A DNA stretch of 64,000 bases, from positions 62,001 to 126,000 of the forward strand of contig CAYXTO010000009.1 in NCBI GenBank assembly GCA_964468045.1, given 5' to 3'. Numbering within the stretch: position 1 is the first letter of the stretch; each line of letters opens with the position of its first letter. Of this stretch, positions 9,065 through 18,274 are shown one piece after another. The position numbers and the translations under genes were made by a program. Source of the stretch: JAWKXU01 sp964468045. GTDB lineage: Bacteria > Pseudomonadota > Alphaproteobacteria > Sphingomonadales > Sphingomonadaceae. Below the pieces are notes generated by a model. It was given only the letters and a program-made list of their open reading frames with translations, was not told the origin of the DNA and made no database searches.

Positions 9065-9861
9065 AATGCTTCGGCAAGCCGGGCGTCACCCCACAAGACG
9101 GAGGTCATGGAAAGGGAGCCGTCGATGCTGTCGTTGAAGATGGCGACAGCGTCCTCCTCGCCCCTCGCGCCCAAGGGATAGAGCAGCGGGAGGTAATGCT
9201 CGCCGCTGTTGATGGCCGCTCGCGCTTCCTCATCCTGCGCGGCGAATTGGGTGAGCGAGGTTTCGTTGCCGCCTCTCAGCGCGGCGTTCATGCGGTTACG
9301 GAACGAGTCCGCCCAGGCCGGAACCGTGCCGACCGACTGCCGCCACAGCGCCAGATTGTGAATGATATTGCCGCTGCCTGCGATCAGCACGTTTTCGTCA
9401 CGCAAGGGCGCAAGCGCCGCGCCGAGCGCAAGGTGTCCCTCGGGAGGGAGCGACATATCGACGCTCATCGCCACGACGGGAATGTCAGCCGCCGGGAACA
9501 TCGGCCGCAGCACGCCCCACACCCCGTGGTCGAAACCCATTTCCTCATCCAGCACGGCACGCTCTCCAAGGAGGGCGGCGGCACGCCGGGCAAGCGCGGG
9601 ATCGCCCGGCGCGGCATAGGAGATTTCGTAAAGCTCCTGCGGAAATCCCCGGAAATCGTGGATCGTATGCGGATGCGCCGCAGCGGTCAGCCTTGTCTCA
9701 CCCTGCGTTTCCCAATGCGCCGTGACCAGAAGGACGGCATCCGGCCTAGGCAGGCGCCGCCCCAGTTCCTCCAGTACGTGCCGTTCCGCATTGTCGGTGA
9801 TCACGGTCATCGGCGATCCGTGGCCGAGAAACAGGGCGGGTTGGTGGGCGGTCTTCTGCAT
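9058..9861 (-). CDS. Class III extradiol dioxygenase, LigB/YgiD type (DODA-like)
   Basis: A 267-residue protein opening with FLGHGSPM, the metal-site histidine motif of the LigB superfamily. TAHWE near residue 49, DHGVWG near residue 110 and SGNIIHN near residue 166 supply further conserved metal and catalytic positions. Relatives such as E. coli YgiD cleave DOPA-like catechols using Fe(II) or Zn. It converges on the DUF1343 gene. The natural substrate is unknown. Confidence 0.87.
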   Translation of the reverse strand: MQKTAHQPALFLGHGSPMTVITDNAERHVLEELGRRLPRPDAVLLVTAHWETQGETRLTAAAHPHTIHDFRGFPQELYEISYAAPGDPALARRAAALLGERAVLDEEMGFDHGVWGVLRPMFPAADIPVVAMSVDMSLPPEGHLALGAALAPLRDENVLIAGSGNIIHNLALWRQSVGTVPAWADSFRNRMNAALRGGNETSLTQFAAQDEEARAAINSGEHYLPLLYPLGARGEEDAVAIFNDSIDGSLSMTSVLWGDARLAEAFQ

Positions 9862-9919
9862 ACCGCCCAGATTGGGCGTGGCGATGCCCTTCGCAAGGGA
9901 AGGAATTCTTTGCGCGCCG

Positions 9920-11101
9920 TCAGCCCTGCTTGCGGCTCAATTCCCGCATGGCGTCATCCAGTCCTTCCAGGGTGAGACCATACATCCGGTCGTTCATGAT
10001 CTGCCGCATGATCTGGGTCGACTGCGTATATTTCCACTGGTTCTCCGGCACCGGATTGAGCCAGACCGTCGCGGGATAGGTGTTCACCACCCGCTGCATC
10101 CAGACGGAGCCCGGTTCGTCGTTCATGAACTCCACCGCGCCGCCCACATGGGTGATCTCATATGGGCTCATCGCTGCATCTCCGACGAATATTACCTTGT
10201 AATCATGCCCATATTTGTGGAGCACGTCCCAGGTTTTGGTCCGTTCCGTCCAGCGCCGCCGGTTGTCCTTCCACACATTGTCGTAGAGGCAATTGTGGAA
10301 ATAGAAAAATTCGAGGTTCTTGAACTCGCTGTTGGCCGCGCTGAACAATTCCTCGCACAGCCGGATATAGGGGTCCATCGAGCCGCCCACATCCAGGAAC
10401 AGCAGCAGCTTCACTGCGTTGTGTCGCTCCGGCCGCATGCGGATATCGAGCCAGCCCTGTCGCGCCGTGCCCTGGATGGTGCCTTCCAGGTCGAGCTCGT
10501 CCGCCGCGCCTTCCCGCGCGAAGCGCCGCAACCGCCGCAGCGCGACCTTGATGTTGCGGGTGCCCAGCTCCCGCGTGCTGTCGAGATTCTGGAATTCCCG
10601 CTTTTCCCAGACCTTGATCGCGCGCCGGTGCCGGCTTTCCCCGCCGATCCGCACGCCTTCCGGATTGTAGCCGGAATTGCCGAAGGGGCTGGTGCCGCCG
10701 GTGCCGATCCACTTGTTGCCGCCCTGGTGCCGCCCTTCCTGCTCCTCGAGCCGCTTCCTGAGCGTCTCCATGATCTCTTCCCACGATCCGAGCGACTTGA
10801 TCTGCTCCATCTCCTCGGGCGTCAGGAACTTCTCGGCGATCGCCTTCAGCCATTCCTCCGGCAGGTCGACCTGCTGCTCGCCATATTCGGTCAGGACGCC
10901 CTTGAAGACCTTGGAGAAGACCTGGTCGAACCGGTCCAGCAGGCCTTCGTCCTTCACGAAGGTCGCGCGGGCAAGGTAGTAGAAGGCCTCAGGCGTCTGC
11001 TCGATCACGTCGCGGTCCAGCGCCTCCAGCAGTACGAGGTGCTCCTTCAGGCTCGCGGGAATTCCGGCGGCGCGCAGCTCGTCGAGGAAGTTGAAGAACA
11101 T
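9920..11101 (-). CDS. VWA domain protein (CoxE-like)
   Basis: A 393-residue protein with an N-terminal helical region (FFNFLDELRAAGIP) and a C-terminal von Willebrand A domain. The metal-binding MIDAS motif is DVGGSMDP near residue 230. VWA proteins of this class work with MoxR AAA+ ATPases to insert cofactors or remodel enzymes; the MoxR gene is the next gene upstream (12202-11354, same strand, 252 bp gap). The client enzyme is not encoded beside them. Confidence 0.85.
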   Translation of the reverse strand: MFFNFLDELRAAGIPASLKEHLVLLEALDRDVIEQTPEAFYYLARATFVKDEGLLDRFDQVFSKVFKGVLTEYGEQQVDLPEEWLKAIAEKFLTPEEMEQIKSLGSWEEIMETLRKRLEEQEGRHQGGNKWIGTGGTSPFGNSGYNPEGVRIGGESRHRRAIKVWEKREFQNLDSTRELGTRNIKVALRRLRRFAREGAADELDLEGTIQGTARQGWLDIRMRPERHNAVKLLLFLDVGGSMDPYIRLCEELFSAANSEFKNLEFFYFHNCLYDNVWKDNRRRWTERTKTWDVLHKYGHDYKVIFVGDAAMSPYEITHVGGAVEFMNDEPGSVWMQRVVNTYPATVWLNPVPENQWKYTQSTQIMRQIMNDRMYGLTLEGLDDAMRELSRKQG

Positions 11102-11353
11102 CGCTTACCGCCTTCCCGCCGAGGTTGACACAGAACGGTGAAAATGTGGCTTTGCTCGAGAGAGGGCAACGCGCCCGAAACCCTGGCTATCCCTCGTTTT
11201 TGCCGCGCTGGGATGTGTGACCTTTCGCGATGCGCGATCATCCATCGCCCCCTGAGGGGGCGGGAGCAAGCAAGGCGTGGCGGCGGGACAAGTCATCTGC
11301 GCGAGCTTAATCCATGGGTGCCGGTGTAGGAAAGCGGCGGCGCCACAGGGCCG
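11102..11353. other. Non-coding gap between the MoxR and VWA genes
   Basis: 252 bp with no convincing coding sequence on either strand. It contains a short G/C palindrome (CCCCCTGAGGGGG at about 11261) but no clear terminator or RNA gene. It could hold a processing site or a separate promoter for the VWA gene. Confidence 0.4.
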
Positions 11354-12202
11354 TCACCCTTTCCTCCGCGCCATGAAGGCCAGGCGTTCGAACAGCATGA
11401 TATCCTGCTCGTTCTTGAGCAGTGCCCCATGCAGGGGTGGAATCGCCTTGGTCGGATCGCGATCCTGCAGCACCTCCAGCGGCATGTCCTCGTTGAGGAG
11501 CAGCTTGAGCCAATCCAGCAATTCCGATGTGCTGGGCTTCTTCTTGAGCCCCGGCACCTCGCGAACCTCGTAGAATGTCTCCATCGCCTTGGTGACCAGC
11601 TGCTTCTGGATGCCGGGGAAGTGGACCTCCACGATTTCCCGCATGGTCTCCGGGTCCGGGAACTTGATGTAGTGGAAGAAGCAGCGGCGCAGGAAGGCGT
11701 CGGGCAGCTCCTTTTCATTGTTCGAGGTGATGACCACGATCGGCCGTTCCTTCGCCTCGATCCGCTCCTGCGTTTCGTAAACGTCGAAGCTCATCCGGTC
11801 GAGTTCCTGCAACAGGTCGTTGGGGAACTCGATATCGGCCTTGTCGATCTCGTCGATCAGGAGAACGGGAAGCTGCGGGGCGGTGAAAGCCTCCCACAGC
11901 TTGCCCTTCTTGATGTAGTTGCGGATGTCGTGGACGCGCTCCTCGCCCAACTGGCCGTCGCGCAGCCGGGCGACCGCGTCATATTCGTAAAGGCCCTGCT
12001 GCGCCTTGGTGGTGGATTTCACGTTCCATTCGATCAGCGGCGCGGCGATCGCCTTGGCGATCTCATGCGCCAGCACGGTCTTGCCGGTGCCCGGTTCGCC
12101 CTTGACCAGCAGCGGGCGGCGCAGCAGCACGGCTGCATTGACCGCGACCTTGAGATCGTCCGTGGCGATATAATTCTGCGTGCCTTCAAAGCGCTGGGTC
12201 AT
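11354..12202 (-). CDS. MoxR-family AAA+ ATPase
   Basis: A 282-residue ATPase starting MTQRFEGTQNYIATDD. Walker A is GEPGTGKTVL near residue 37 and Walker B is LLIDEIDKAD near residue 115; sensor-1 is TSNNEKELPDAFLRRC. This architecture matches MoxR-type chaperones, which act with VWA partners such as the next gene. The frame is open upstream to 12316, but conserved family sequence starts at the ATG at 12202. Confidence 0.93.
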   Translation of the reverse strand: MTQRFEGTQNYIATDDLKVAVNAAVLLRRPLLVKGEPGTGKTVLAHEIAKAIAAPLIEWNVKSTTKAQQGLYEYDAVARLRDGQLGEERVHDIRNYIKKGKLWEAFTAPQLPVLLIDEIDKADIEFPNDLLQELDRMSFDVYETQERIEAKERPIVVITSNNEKELPDAFLRRCFFHYIKFPDPETMREIVEVHFPGIQKQLVTKAMETFYEVREVPGLKKKPSTSELLDWLKLLLNEDMPLEVLQDRDPTKAIPPLHGALLKNEQDIMLFERLAFMARRKG

Positions 12203-12314
12203 TCTCGTCAAATTCCTGCCATTTCGCGTTTGCGAAAAGCGATAGGTTGGGAAAGCCGCTCGCGCAAGCGTCCCACGCCTTGCTTTTTCGGGATCGAGTT
12301 GCGAGACGGGCGCC

Positions 12315-13055
12315 ATGCGATCCTATTCCGAATTATTCGAGCAACGCGGCTCATCCTATGACCAGGCGATGCTCGCCTTTCCGGAAGCGCGGCGCCAGGA
12401 ATTCGAGCAAGTGCTTGCCGCCGCTCCGGCCAGGCCGGGCATGAAGGCGGGCGATGTGCCGGCGGGCGGCGGATATATGCGCGATTTCCTTCCCGAAGGC
12501 GTGGAATGGCTGGGGCACGAGCCCTGCGCCAGCTTCACCAACCATGGCGAGGTCGAGACCGATACGCCCAGCAAGCCGCTCCTGCCGCTGCCCTGGCCCG
12601 ACCGATCTCTGGACGTGGTCTATAGCCTGGCCGGAGTGCATCATCTGGAGGACAAGACCGCTCTGTTCCGCGAGATCCATCGCGTCACCCGTCCGGAGGG
12701 CCGCTTTGCCCTTTCCGATGTGGCCGAGGGCAGCAAGGTATCCCGCTTCCTCGACGATTTCGTGGGGCGCTGGAACAGCACCGGCCATGAAGGGGTCTAT
12801 CTGGGCGCGGCGACCTTGCGGGAATTGGCGAATGCCGGCTGGCAGGTGGAAGCCTCGGGAATCAATGATTTCCTGTGGCGTTTCGCGAACCGGCGGGACA
12901 TGGCGGCATTCTGCGGGAAATTATTCGATATCGGACGTATCGGGCCGGAAGGGATCATCGAGGCAATCGAAACGATGCTCGGCACCGAAGCCTTGCCCGA
13001 TGGCGGGATCGGGATGCGCTGGTCCTTGATGACCGTCGTTTCCAAGTCCGCCTGA
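12315..13055 (+). CDS. Class I SAM-dependent methyltransferase
   Basis: A 246-residue methyltransferase of the type-11 group. Motif I is weak (GDVPAGGGYMRDF near residue 46), while later motifs are clear: LPWPDRSLDVVYSLAGVHH near residue 93 and the EIHRVTRPEGRFAL strand near residue 118. It ends 1 bp before the start of the cyanophycin-synthetase-like gene, so the two are almost certainly one transcription unit. The substrate is unknown; the neighbour suggests an amino-acid-derived product. Confidence 0.85.
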   Translation: MRSYSELFEQRGSSYDQAMLAFPEARRQEFEQVLAAAPARPGMKAGDVPAGGGYMRDFLPEGVEWLGHEPCASFTNHGEVETDTPSKPLLPLPWPDRSLDVVYSLAGVHHLEDKTALFREIHRVTRPEGRFALSDVAEGSKVSRFLDDFVGRWNSTGHEGVYLGAATLRELANAGWQVEASGINDFLWRFANRRDMAAFCGKLFDIGRIGPEGIIEAIETMLGTEALPDGGIGMRWSLMTVVSKSA

Positions 13056-13056
13056 A

Positions 13057-14985
13057 ATGCCGACCGGGCAAAGCCGAGAAAAGCCTGCCATGCTGGCATC
13101 GCCGCCGAAATATCTTGAAGGCTTCGCCTTCGGGGAACGGCTTCCGGTCCTTATGTTCAAGCTGGGAACGGCCGAACTGCCGGTCGAACGGCGCGATTTT
13201 CTGGTTCATCATTTCATCAGTGGGCTGACCGGGAAAAAAGGGGCCTCTCTCGCCCAATTCCAAGGGTCCGACGGCGATCTCGTCACATTCTTTCTTGGCC
13301 TGATCGATCATATCCAGTCGCTCGCCAGCATACCGCCGCTGTCCCGCGCCAAGGCGATCGCGCGCAGGGGAGATGTCGCGGAATGCATCGTCCCGACGCT
13401 TCTGCGCAGCCTTGCCCCGCTTAGCCTGATCATCGAGCTGCTGGTCCAATATCTCGTATTGCCCAAGGGCGATCCGAAGCGGCCCCAGCTGGTGAAGGTG
13501 GGCAGGCATGCGTTTCGCGAGTTGAGCGATGGCGGGTTGCGGCAGACCAATCCGGCGCGATTGCTGCAGGCCGCCCTGGACCTGGGTATTCCGTTTCTCG
13601 AGATCTCCAATACGCTGACCCAGTACGGAATCGGCAAGCGCTCGGTCCTGATGGACAGCACCTGTACCGACCGGACCTCCGCGATCGGCGCGGTTCTGGC
13701 GAAGAACAAGCTTTCCGGCGGCAAAGTGCTGCGGCGCATGGGACTTCCCGTCGCGCCGGGCCGGGATGCCGCAAATGAGCAGGACGCATTGAAGATCGCC
13801 GGCGAGCTGGGCTATCCGGTGGTGGTCAAGCCGAGCGATAAGGATGGCGGGCTGGGCGTGGCGGCCGACCTGCGCACTCCGGAAGAAGTGAGCGCGGCCT
13901 ATGTCGCCGCGCGCAAGATTTCGGCAAGCGTGCTGGTGGAGCGCTTCATACCGGGCCGCGACTATCGGCTGGTGGTGTTCCATGGACGCCTTGTCTGGGC
14001 GGTGGAGCGCGAGCCGGGCGGCGTCACCGGCGACGGGACTTCCACGATCGCAGAGCTGGTGGAGGCTGCCAATCGCGATCCCAACCGCGGCGATGGCCCG
14101 CTGCAGCCTATGAAGCTACTGGCGCTGGATGACGAGGCGCGGCACATGCTTTCCCGCGCCGGGCTGGATGAAACCTCCGTGCTTCCCGCGAACCGGTTCG
14201 TGCGGATAAGACGCGCGGCCAATGTGGCGACTGGCGGGCGGCCGGTGGCGGTGTTCGACAAGGTTCATCCCGATAATGCAGCGCTGGCGATACAGGCGGC
14301 CGAAGCGTTCCGCCTCGATCTTGCGGGCATCGATCTGCTCCTGCCGGATATCGCGGTTTCCTGGCAGGAGAGCGGCGGCGCGATCTGCGAAGCAAACGCG
14401 CAGCCGCAGCTGGGCGGTGTCACCTCGGGCCATCTCTATCCGCAGATCCTGAAGGAGCTGGTCGGCGGAAGCGGCAGGGTTCCGGCGCTGGCGGTGATGG
14501 GAACCGCCGGGGCGGAACGCCTTTCCGCCAGCCTTGCCGGGAGCTTCTCGCGCGGCGGGACAGTCGGCAGGCACGGGCCTGATGGCGTGTGGCTGGGCGA
14601 AAACCGGATGCTCAAGGGCAGGGTGCCGATCCTCGAGGCGGGGCGGTTCCTCGCCAGCCAGCGCAGCCTGGATGCCATGGTGCTCGGCATCTGGGACGGG
14701 TCGGCGCTGCGCACCGGATTGCCGTTGCCCCGGATCGATATCCTCGCGCTCAGCGGCGAAGCGATCCCGCTGCCGCAAAGGATGGCAGGGAAATCGCATG
14801 CGGGCTTCATCGCCCAGATATTCGAGCTGATCGCGCCCAATTGCGAACGCATCGTGCTGACCGCCGTTCGCGAAAACTGCGCGCCCGAACTGCTCGAAGC
14901 GCTGGAAAGGGCCGGTTGCCGATATGACGTGGCGGACGAGGCCGCGCTGGCAAGCGCCTTCCTGCCGGAGCCGACCAGTTGCTGA
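13057..14985 (+). CDS. Cyanophycin-synthetase-like protein: ATP-grasp domain plus degenerate, truncated Mur-ligase region
   Basis: A 642-residue protein. Residues 180-465 align by eye with the ATP-grasp half of cyanophycin synthetase (CphA): CTDRTSAIGAVLAKNK, KPSDKDGGLGV, ERFIPGRDYRLVV, VTGDGTSTIAELV, DKVHPDN and CEANAQP are all family signatures. Residues 475-640 correspond to the first part of the CphA Mur-ligase half, but the P-loop GTNGKTT has become GTAGAER (482-488), replacing the lysine with Ala486. The rest of the Mur domain is missing: CphA proteins are usually about 870-900 residues. An active ATP-grasp ligase with a dead partner domain is therefore likely. The product is unknown, and no cyanophycinase is nearby. 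Confidence 0.8.
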   Translation: MPTGQSREKPAMLASPPKYLEGFAFGERLPVLMFKLGTAELPVERRDFLVHHFISGLTGKKGASLAQFQGSDGDLVTFFLGLIDHIQSLASIPPLSRAKAIARRGDVAECIVPTLLRSLAPLSLIIELLVQYLVLPKGDPKRPQLVKVGRHAFRELSDGGLRQTNPARLLQAALDLGIPFLEISNTLTQYGIGKRSVLMDSTCTDRTSAIGAVLAKNKLSGGKVLRRMGLPVAPGRDAANEQDALKIAGELGYPVVVKPSDKDGGLGVAADLRTPEEVSAAYVAARKISASVLVERFIPGRDYRLVVFHGRLVWAVEREPGGVTGDGTSTIAELVEAANRDPNRGDGPLQPMKLLALDDEARHMLSRAGLDETSVLPANRFVRIRRAANVATGGRPVAVFDKVHPDNAALAIQAAEAFRLDLAGIDLLLPDIAVSWQESGGAICEANAQPQLGGVTSGHLYPQILKELVGGSGRVPALAVMGTAGAERLSASLAGSFSRGGTVGRHGPDGVWLGENRMLKGRVPILEAGRFLASQRSLDAMVLGIWDGSALRTGLPLPRIDILALSGEAIPLPQRMAGKSHAGFIAQIFELIAPNCERIVLTAVRENCAPELLEALERAGCRYDVADEAALASAFLPEPTSC

Positions 14986-15023
14986 TCGCGCGATAGACAA
15001 GCCGGGTTGGGCCGGGCAGAAGG

Positions 15024-17030
15024 CTACGCGTCGATCAGATCCCGATCGAGGTCGGACGCGCGGTTCTGGATGAAATTGAACCGGTGCTCCGGATTGCGAC
15101 CCATCAGCTGATCGACCAGTTCCTTCACCGCGGCGCGCTGCTCATACTCCGGCGGCAGGGTGATCCGGATCAGGCTGCGGGTTTCGGGATTCATCGTGGT
15201 TTCCCGCAATTGCTGCGGGTTCATTTCCCCCAGGCCCTTGAAGCGCGACACCTCGACCTTCCTGCCCTTGAATACCGTCTCTTCCAGCTCGGCGCGATGG
15301 GCGTCGTCCCTGGCGTAGCGGCTCTCCTTGCCGGCGGTCAGGCGATAGAGCGGGGGCTGGGCCAGGAAGAGATGGCCGCGCCGCACCAATTCCGGCATTT
15401 CCTGGAAGAAGAAGGTCATCAGCAGCGTCGCGATATGGGCGCCGTCGACATCGGCATCCGTCATGATGATGATGCGGTCGTAACGGAGATTTTCCGGTTC
15501 GCAATCCTTCCTCGTGCCGCAGCCCAGAGCGAGGCCCAGATCGGCGATTTCCTGATTGGCGCGGATCTTGTCCGTCGTGGCGCTGGCGACGTTGAGGATC
15601 TTGCCCCGGATCGGCAGGATGGCCTGGATCTTGCGGTCTCGCGCCTGCTTGGCGCTGCCGCCGGCCGAATCCCCCTCGACGATGAACAATTCGGTGTCGC
15701 CGTCCCCTTCGCCCGAACAGTCGGTGAGCTTGCCCGGCAGGCGCAGTTTTTTGGCGTTGGTCGCGGTCTTGCGCTTGATCTCGCGCTCCTGCTTGCGGCG
15801 CAGGCGCTCGTCCATCCGCTCCATCACCGCGCCCAGCAGGGCCTTGCCGCGCTCCATGTTGTCGGAGAGGAAATGGTCGAAATGATCCCGGACGGCGTTC
15901 TCGACCAGGCGCGCGGCTTCCGGCGAGGTCAGCCGGTCCTTGGTCTGGCTCTGGAACTGGGGATCGCGGACGAACACCGAAAGCATCACCTCGCTTCCCG
16001 TGACGATGTCATCGGAGGAGATGTCCTTCGCCTTCTTCTGGCCGACCAGTTCCCCGAAGGCGCGGATGCCCTTGGTCAGGGCTGCGCGGAGACCCTGCTC
16101 ATGCGTGCCGCCGTCAGGGGTGGGAATCGTATTGCAATACCAGCTGAACGAACCGTCCGACCACAGCGGCCAGGCTACGGCCCATTCCACCCGGCCCTGG
16201 GACGATCCGGCCTCGTTGGCGGGGAATTCCTGCGAACCCGCGAAGAAATCGGCGGTGATGCATTCGCGCTCGCCCACCTGCTCCCTGAGATGATCGGACA
16301 GCCCTCCCGGAAACTGGAAGACAGCCTCGGCGGGAACATCGTCGGACGTGAGCGACGCCGCGCATTTCCAGCGGATTTCCACCCCGGCGAAGAGATAGGC
16401 CTTGGATCGGACCAGCCTGAACAATCGTCCTGGCTTGAAGCGCTGGCTTCCGAATATCTCGGGATCGGGCGTGAAGCTGACGGTGGTGCCCCGCCGGTTG
16501 GGCGTCGCGCCGAGCTTCTGAAGCGGGCCGAGCACCTGTCCCTTGGCGAATTCCTGGGCATAGAGCTCCCGGTTCCGGGCGACCTCCACCCGGGTATGCT
16601 CGGAAAGCGCATTGACCACGCTGACCCCGACGCCGTGCAGGCCGCCGCTGGTGGCATAAGCCTTGCCGGAAAACTTGCCGCCCGAATGGAGCGTCGTGAG
16701 AATCACCTCGAGCGACGATTTGCCCGGGAATTTCGGATGTTCGTCGACCGGGATGCCGCGCCCGTTATCCGAGATGGTGAGCCGGCCGGCGGTGCCTTCC
16801 CGGCCCTCCTCCAGCAGGACCTCGATCCGCGAGGCATGGCCCGCCACGGCTTCGTCCATGGCGTTATCGAGCACTTCGGCCGCGAGGTGATGGAGGGCGC
16901 GCTCATCCGTGCCGCCGATGTACATGCCGGGCCGATGACGAACCGGCTCCAGCCCTTCCAGCACCTCGATCGCGGAGCTGTCGTAATCGCCGCCGCCCTG
17001 GGGCAGCTTGTCAAAAAGATCATCGGCCAT
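15024..17030 (-). CDS. parE: DNA topoisomerase IV subunit B
   Basis: A 668-residue type IIA topoisomerase ATPase subunit that decatenates chromosomes with ParC. The GHKL ATPase region shows EVLDNAMDEA and DNGRGIPVDEHP; the Toprim region shows EGDSAGGSAKQARDR and TDADVDGAHI. The N-terminus (SSAIEVLEGLEPVRHRPGMYIGG) and the length favour ParE over GyrB, which is usually about 800 residues. It is a single gene, with parC not in the window. Confidence 0.95.
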   Translation of the reverse strand: MADDLFDKLPQGGGDYDSSAIEVLEGLEPVRHRPGMYIGGTDERALHHLAAEVLDNAMDEAVAGHASRIEVLLEEGREGTAGRLTISDNGRGIPVDEHPKFPGKSSLEVILTTLHSGGKFSGKAYATSGGLHGVGVSVVNALSEHTRVEVARNRELYAQEFAKGQVLGPLQKLGATPNRRGTTVSFTPDPEIFGSQRFKPGRLFRLVRSKAYLFAGVEIRWKCAASLTSDDVPAEAVFQFPGGLSDHLREQVGERECITADFFAGSQEFPANEAGSSQGRVEWAVAWPLWSDGSFSWYCNTIPTPDGGTHEQGLRAALTKGIRAFGELVGQKKAKDISSDDIVTGSEVMLSVFVRDPQFQSQTKDRLTSPEAARLVENAVRDHFDHFLSDNMERGKALLGAVMERMDERLRRKQEREIKRKTATNAKKLRLPGKLTDCSGEGDGDTELFIVEGDSAGGSAKQARDRKIQAILPIRGKILNVASATTDKIRANQEIADLGLALGCGTRKDCEPENLRYDRIIIMTDADVDGAHIATLLMTFFFQEMPELVRRGHLFLAQPPLYRLTAGKESRYARDDAHRAELEETVFKGRKVEVSRFKGLGEMNPQQLRETTMNPETRSLIRITLPPEYEQRAAVKELVDQLMGRNPEHRFNFIQNRASDLDRDLIDA

Positions 17031-17086
17031 GAGCGCGCCATAACCCGCGGATTCACGGCCTTACAAGCGGCGGCTTGAGGTTATCG

Positions 17087-18235
17087 TCAATCCTGGAAAC
17101 GCGTTGGCGCCTGGGAGACCACGCTGACGGTGTTATTCCCGACTTCGCGCACTTCCATGGCGCGCTCAACCACCCCGTTGGAGGAAAAGCGCAGCGGACC
17201 ATCGAGACCGAGGAAGCCTCCGCTGTCGATCAGCCTCGCGGTCGGGAAATTCCCGCCGGGCTTCCACTCCCGCGCGACGCGCAGGGTGAGCAGAACCGCA
17301 TCATAACCCAGCGTGGCGATGCGGTGCGGCTGCGCGCCGAAGCGAGACTTGTAGCTATCGACGAACTGCTTGAAGCGAGCATCCGAAACGGCCGAGAACC
17401 AGGATCCGCGCAGTGCAGGCGTCGTCGCAATGGTGGCTTCCCCGCTCCACAGCTCGGTGCCGAGGAATTTGGGCTTTTGCGTCGCCTTGGCGAACTGCGC
17501 TGCAGCCAGGCCGGAGAGACGCGCGCCATCGGCGATCAGGATCGAATCGATCCCTCCCTTTTCCTGAAGGCGATGCGCCGCCGCCGAAATCGACGTGTTG
17601 CCACGATCATATTTCTCTATGCCCACCAGGGTGCCGCCTGCGTCCTTCACCGCATCGGTCAGGGCCGACTGGGCACGATCGCCATATTCCCCGTTCGGAA
17701 TGATGGCGCCAAAGCGGTTGAAGCCCTTTCCCTTAGCGTAGGACACTGTCCGCTTGATCGACTGGCCGGGAATATGACCCATCACGAAGACATCGCGCGA
17801 TGCCGTGGTGATGTCGTTCGAAAAACTGATCAGCGGCACCTGGCGCTGCCGGGTGATCTTGACGATCGCCCCGGTGTCGTCGCCCATCAGGGGGCCGAGC
17901 ACCAGCTTGTTTCCATCGGCCATCGCGCGCGAGGCGGCGGCTGCGGCGCCGGCGGCGGTATCATAGGTGGTGATCCGCAGGTTGCTCGCATTGGTATCGA
18001 GCAAGGCCATGGTGGTGGCATTGGCGATCGATTGCCCCACCGCCGCATTCTTCCCCGAAAGCGGCACGAGCAGCGCAACGCGGTGCCTTCCTTCGTCGGC
18101 GGGCAGGCTGTCTTCGGGCGGCGGGGGGGCGGGTGTGCTGGGACCAGTCGATTTCGGAACAACCTGGCAAGCGGCGAGAAGTGCCGTCAACGCGATTGCC
18201 ATCAGCTTGCGCCGATTGATTGGTTTGCCCATCAT
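17087..18235 (-). CDS. Periplasmic-binding-protein-like lipoprotein (LpoA/penicillin-binding protein activator-like)
   Basis: A 382-residue protein with a lipoprotein signal: KLMAIALTALLAAC ends in a lipobox with Cys at about residue 23. A Pro-rich linker follows, then a type I periplasmic binding fold (HRVALLVPLSGKNAAVGQSI; LVLGPLMGDDTGAI; ATLGYDAVLLTLRVA). The same fold occurs in LpoA, the outer-membrane activator of PBP1A, and in Leu/Ile/Val-binding proteins. Its place divergent from rsmI-yraN, as in the E. coli lpoA-yraN-rsmI region, supports the LpoA-like reading. Confidence 0.82.
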   Translation of the reverse strand: MMGKPINRRKLMAIALTALLAACQVVPKSTGPSTPAPPPPEDSLPADEGRHRVALLVPLSGKNAAVGQSIANATTMALLDTNASNLRITTYDTAAGAAAAASRAMADGNKLVLGPLMGDDTGAIVKITRQRQVPLISFSNDITTASRDVFVMGHIPGQSIKRTVSYAKGKGFNRFGAIIPNGEYGDRAQSALTDAVKDAGGTLVGIEKYDRGNTSISAAAHRLQEKGGIDSILIADGARLSGLAAAQFAKATQKPKFLGTELWSGEATIATTPALRGSWFSAVSDARFKQFVDSYKSRFGAQPHRIATLGYDAVLLTLRVAREWKPGGNFPTARLIDSGGFLGLDGPLRFSSNGVVERAMEVREVGNNTVSVVSQAPTRFQD

Positions 18236-18274
18236 GCTTGCCGCTCCCTGCGTCTCTGGTCCAAGAGGGTTTTC

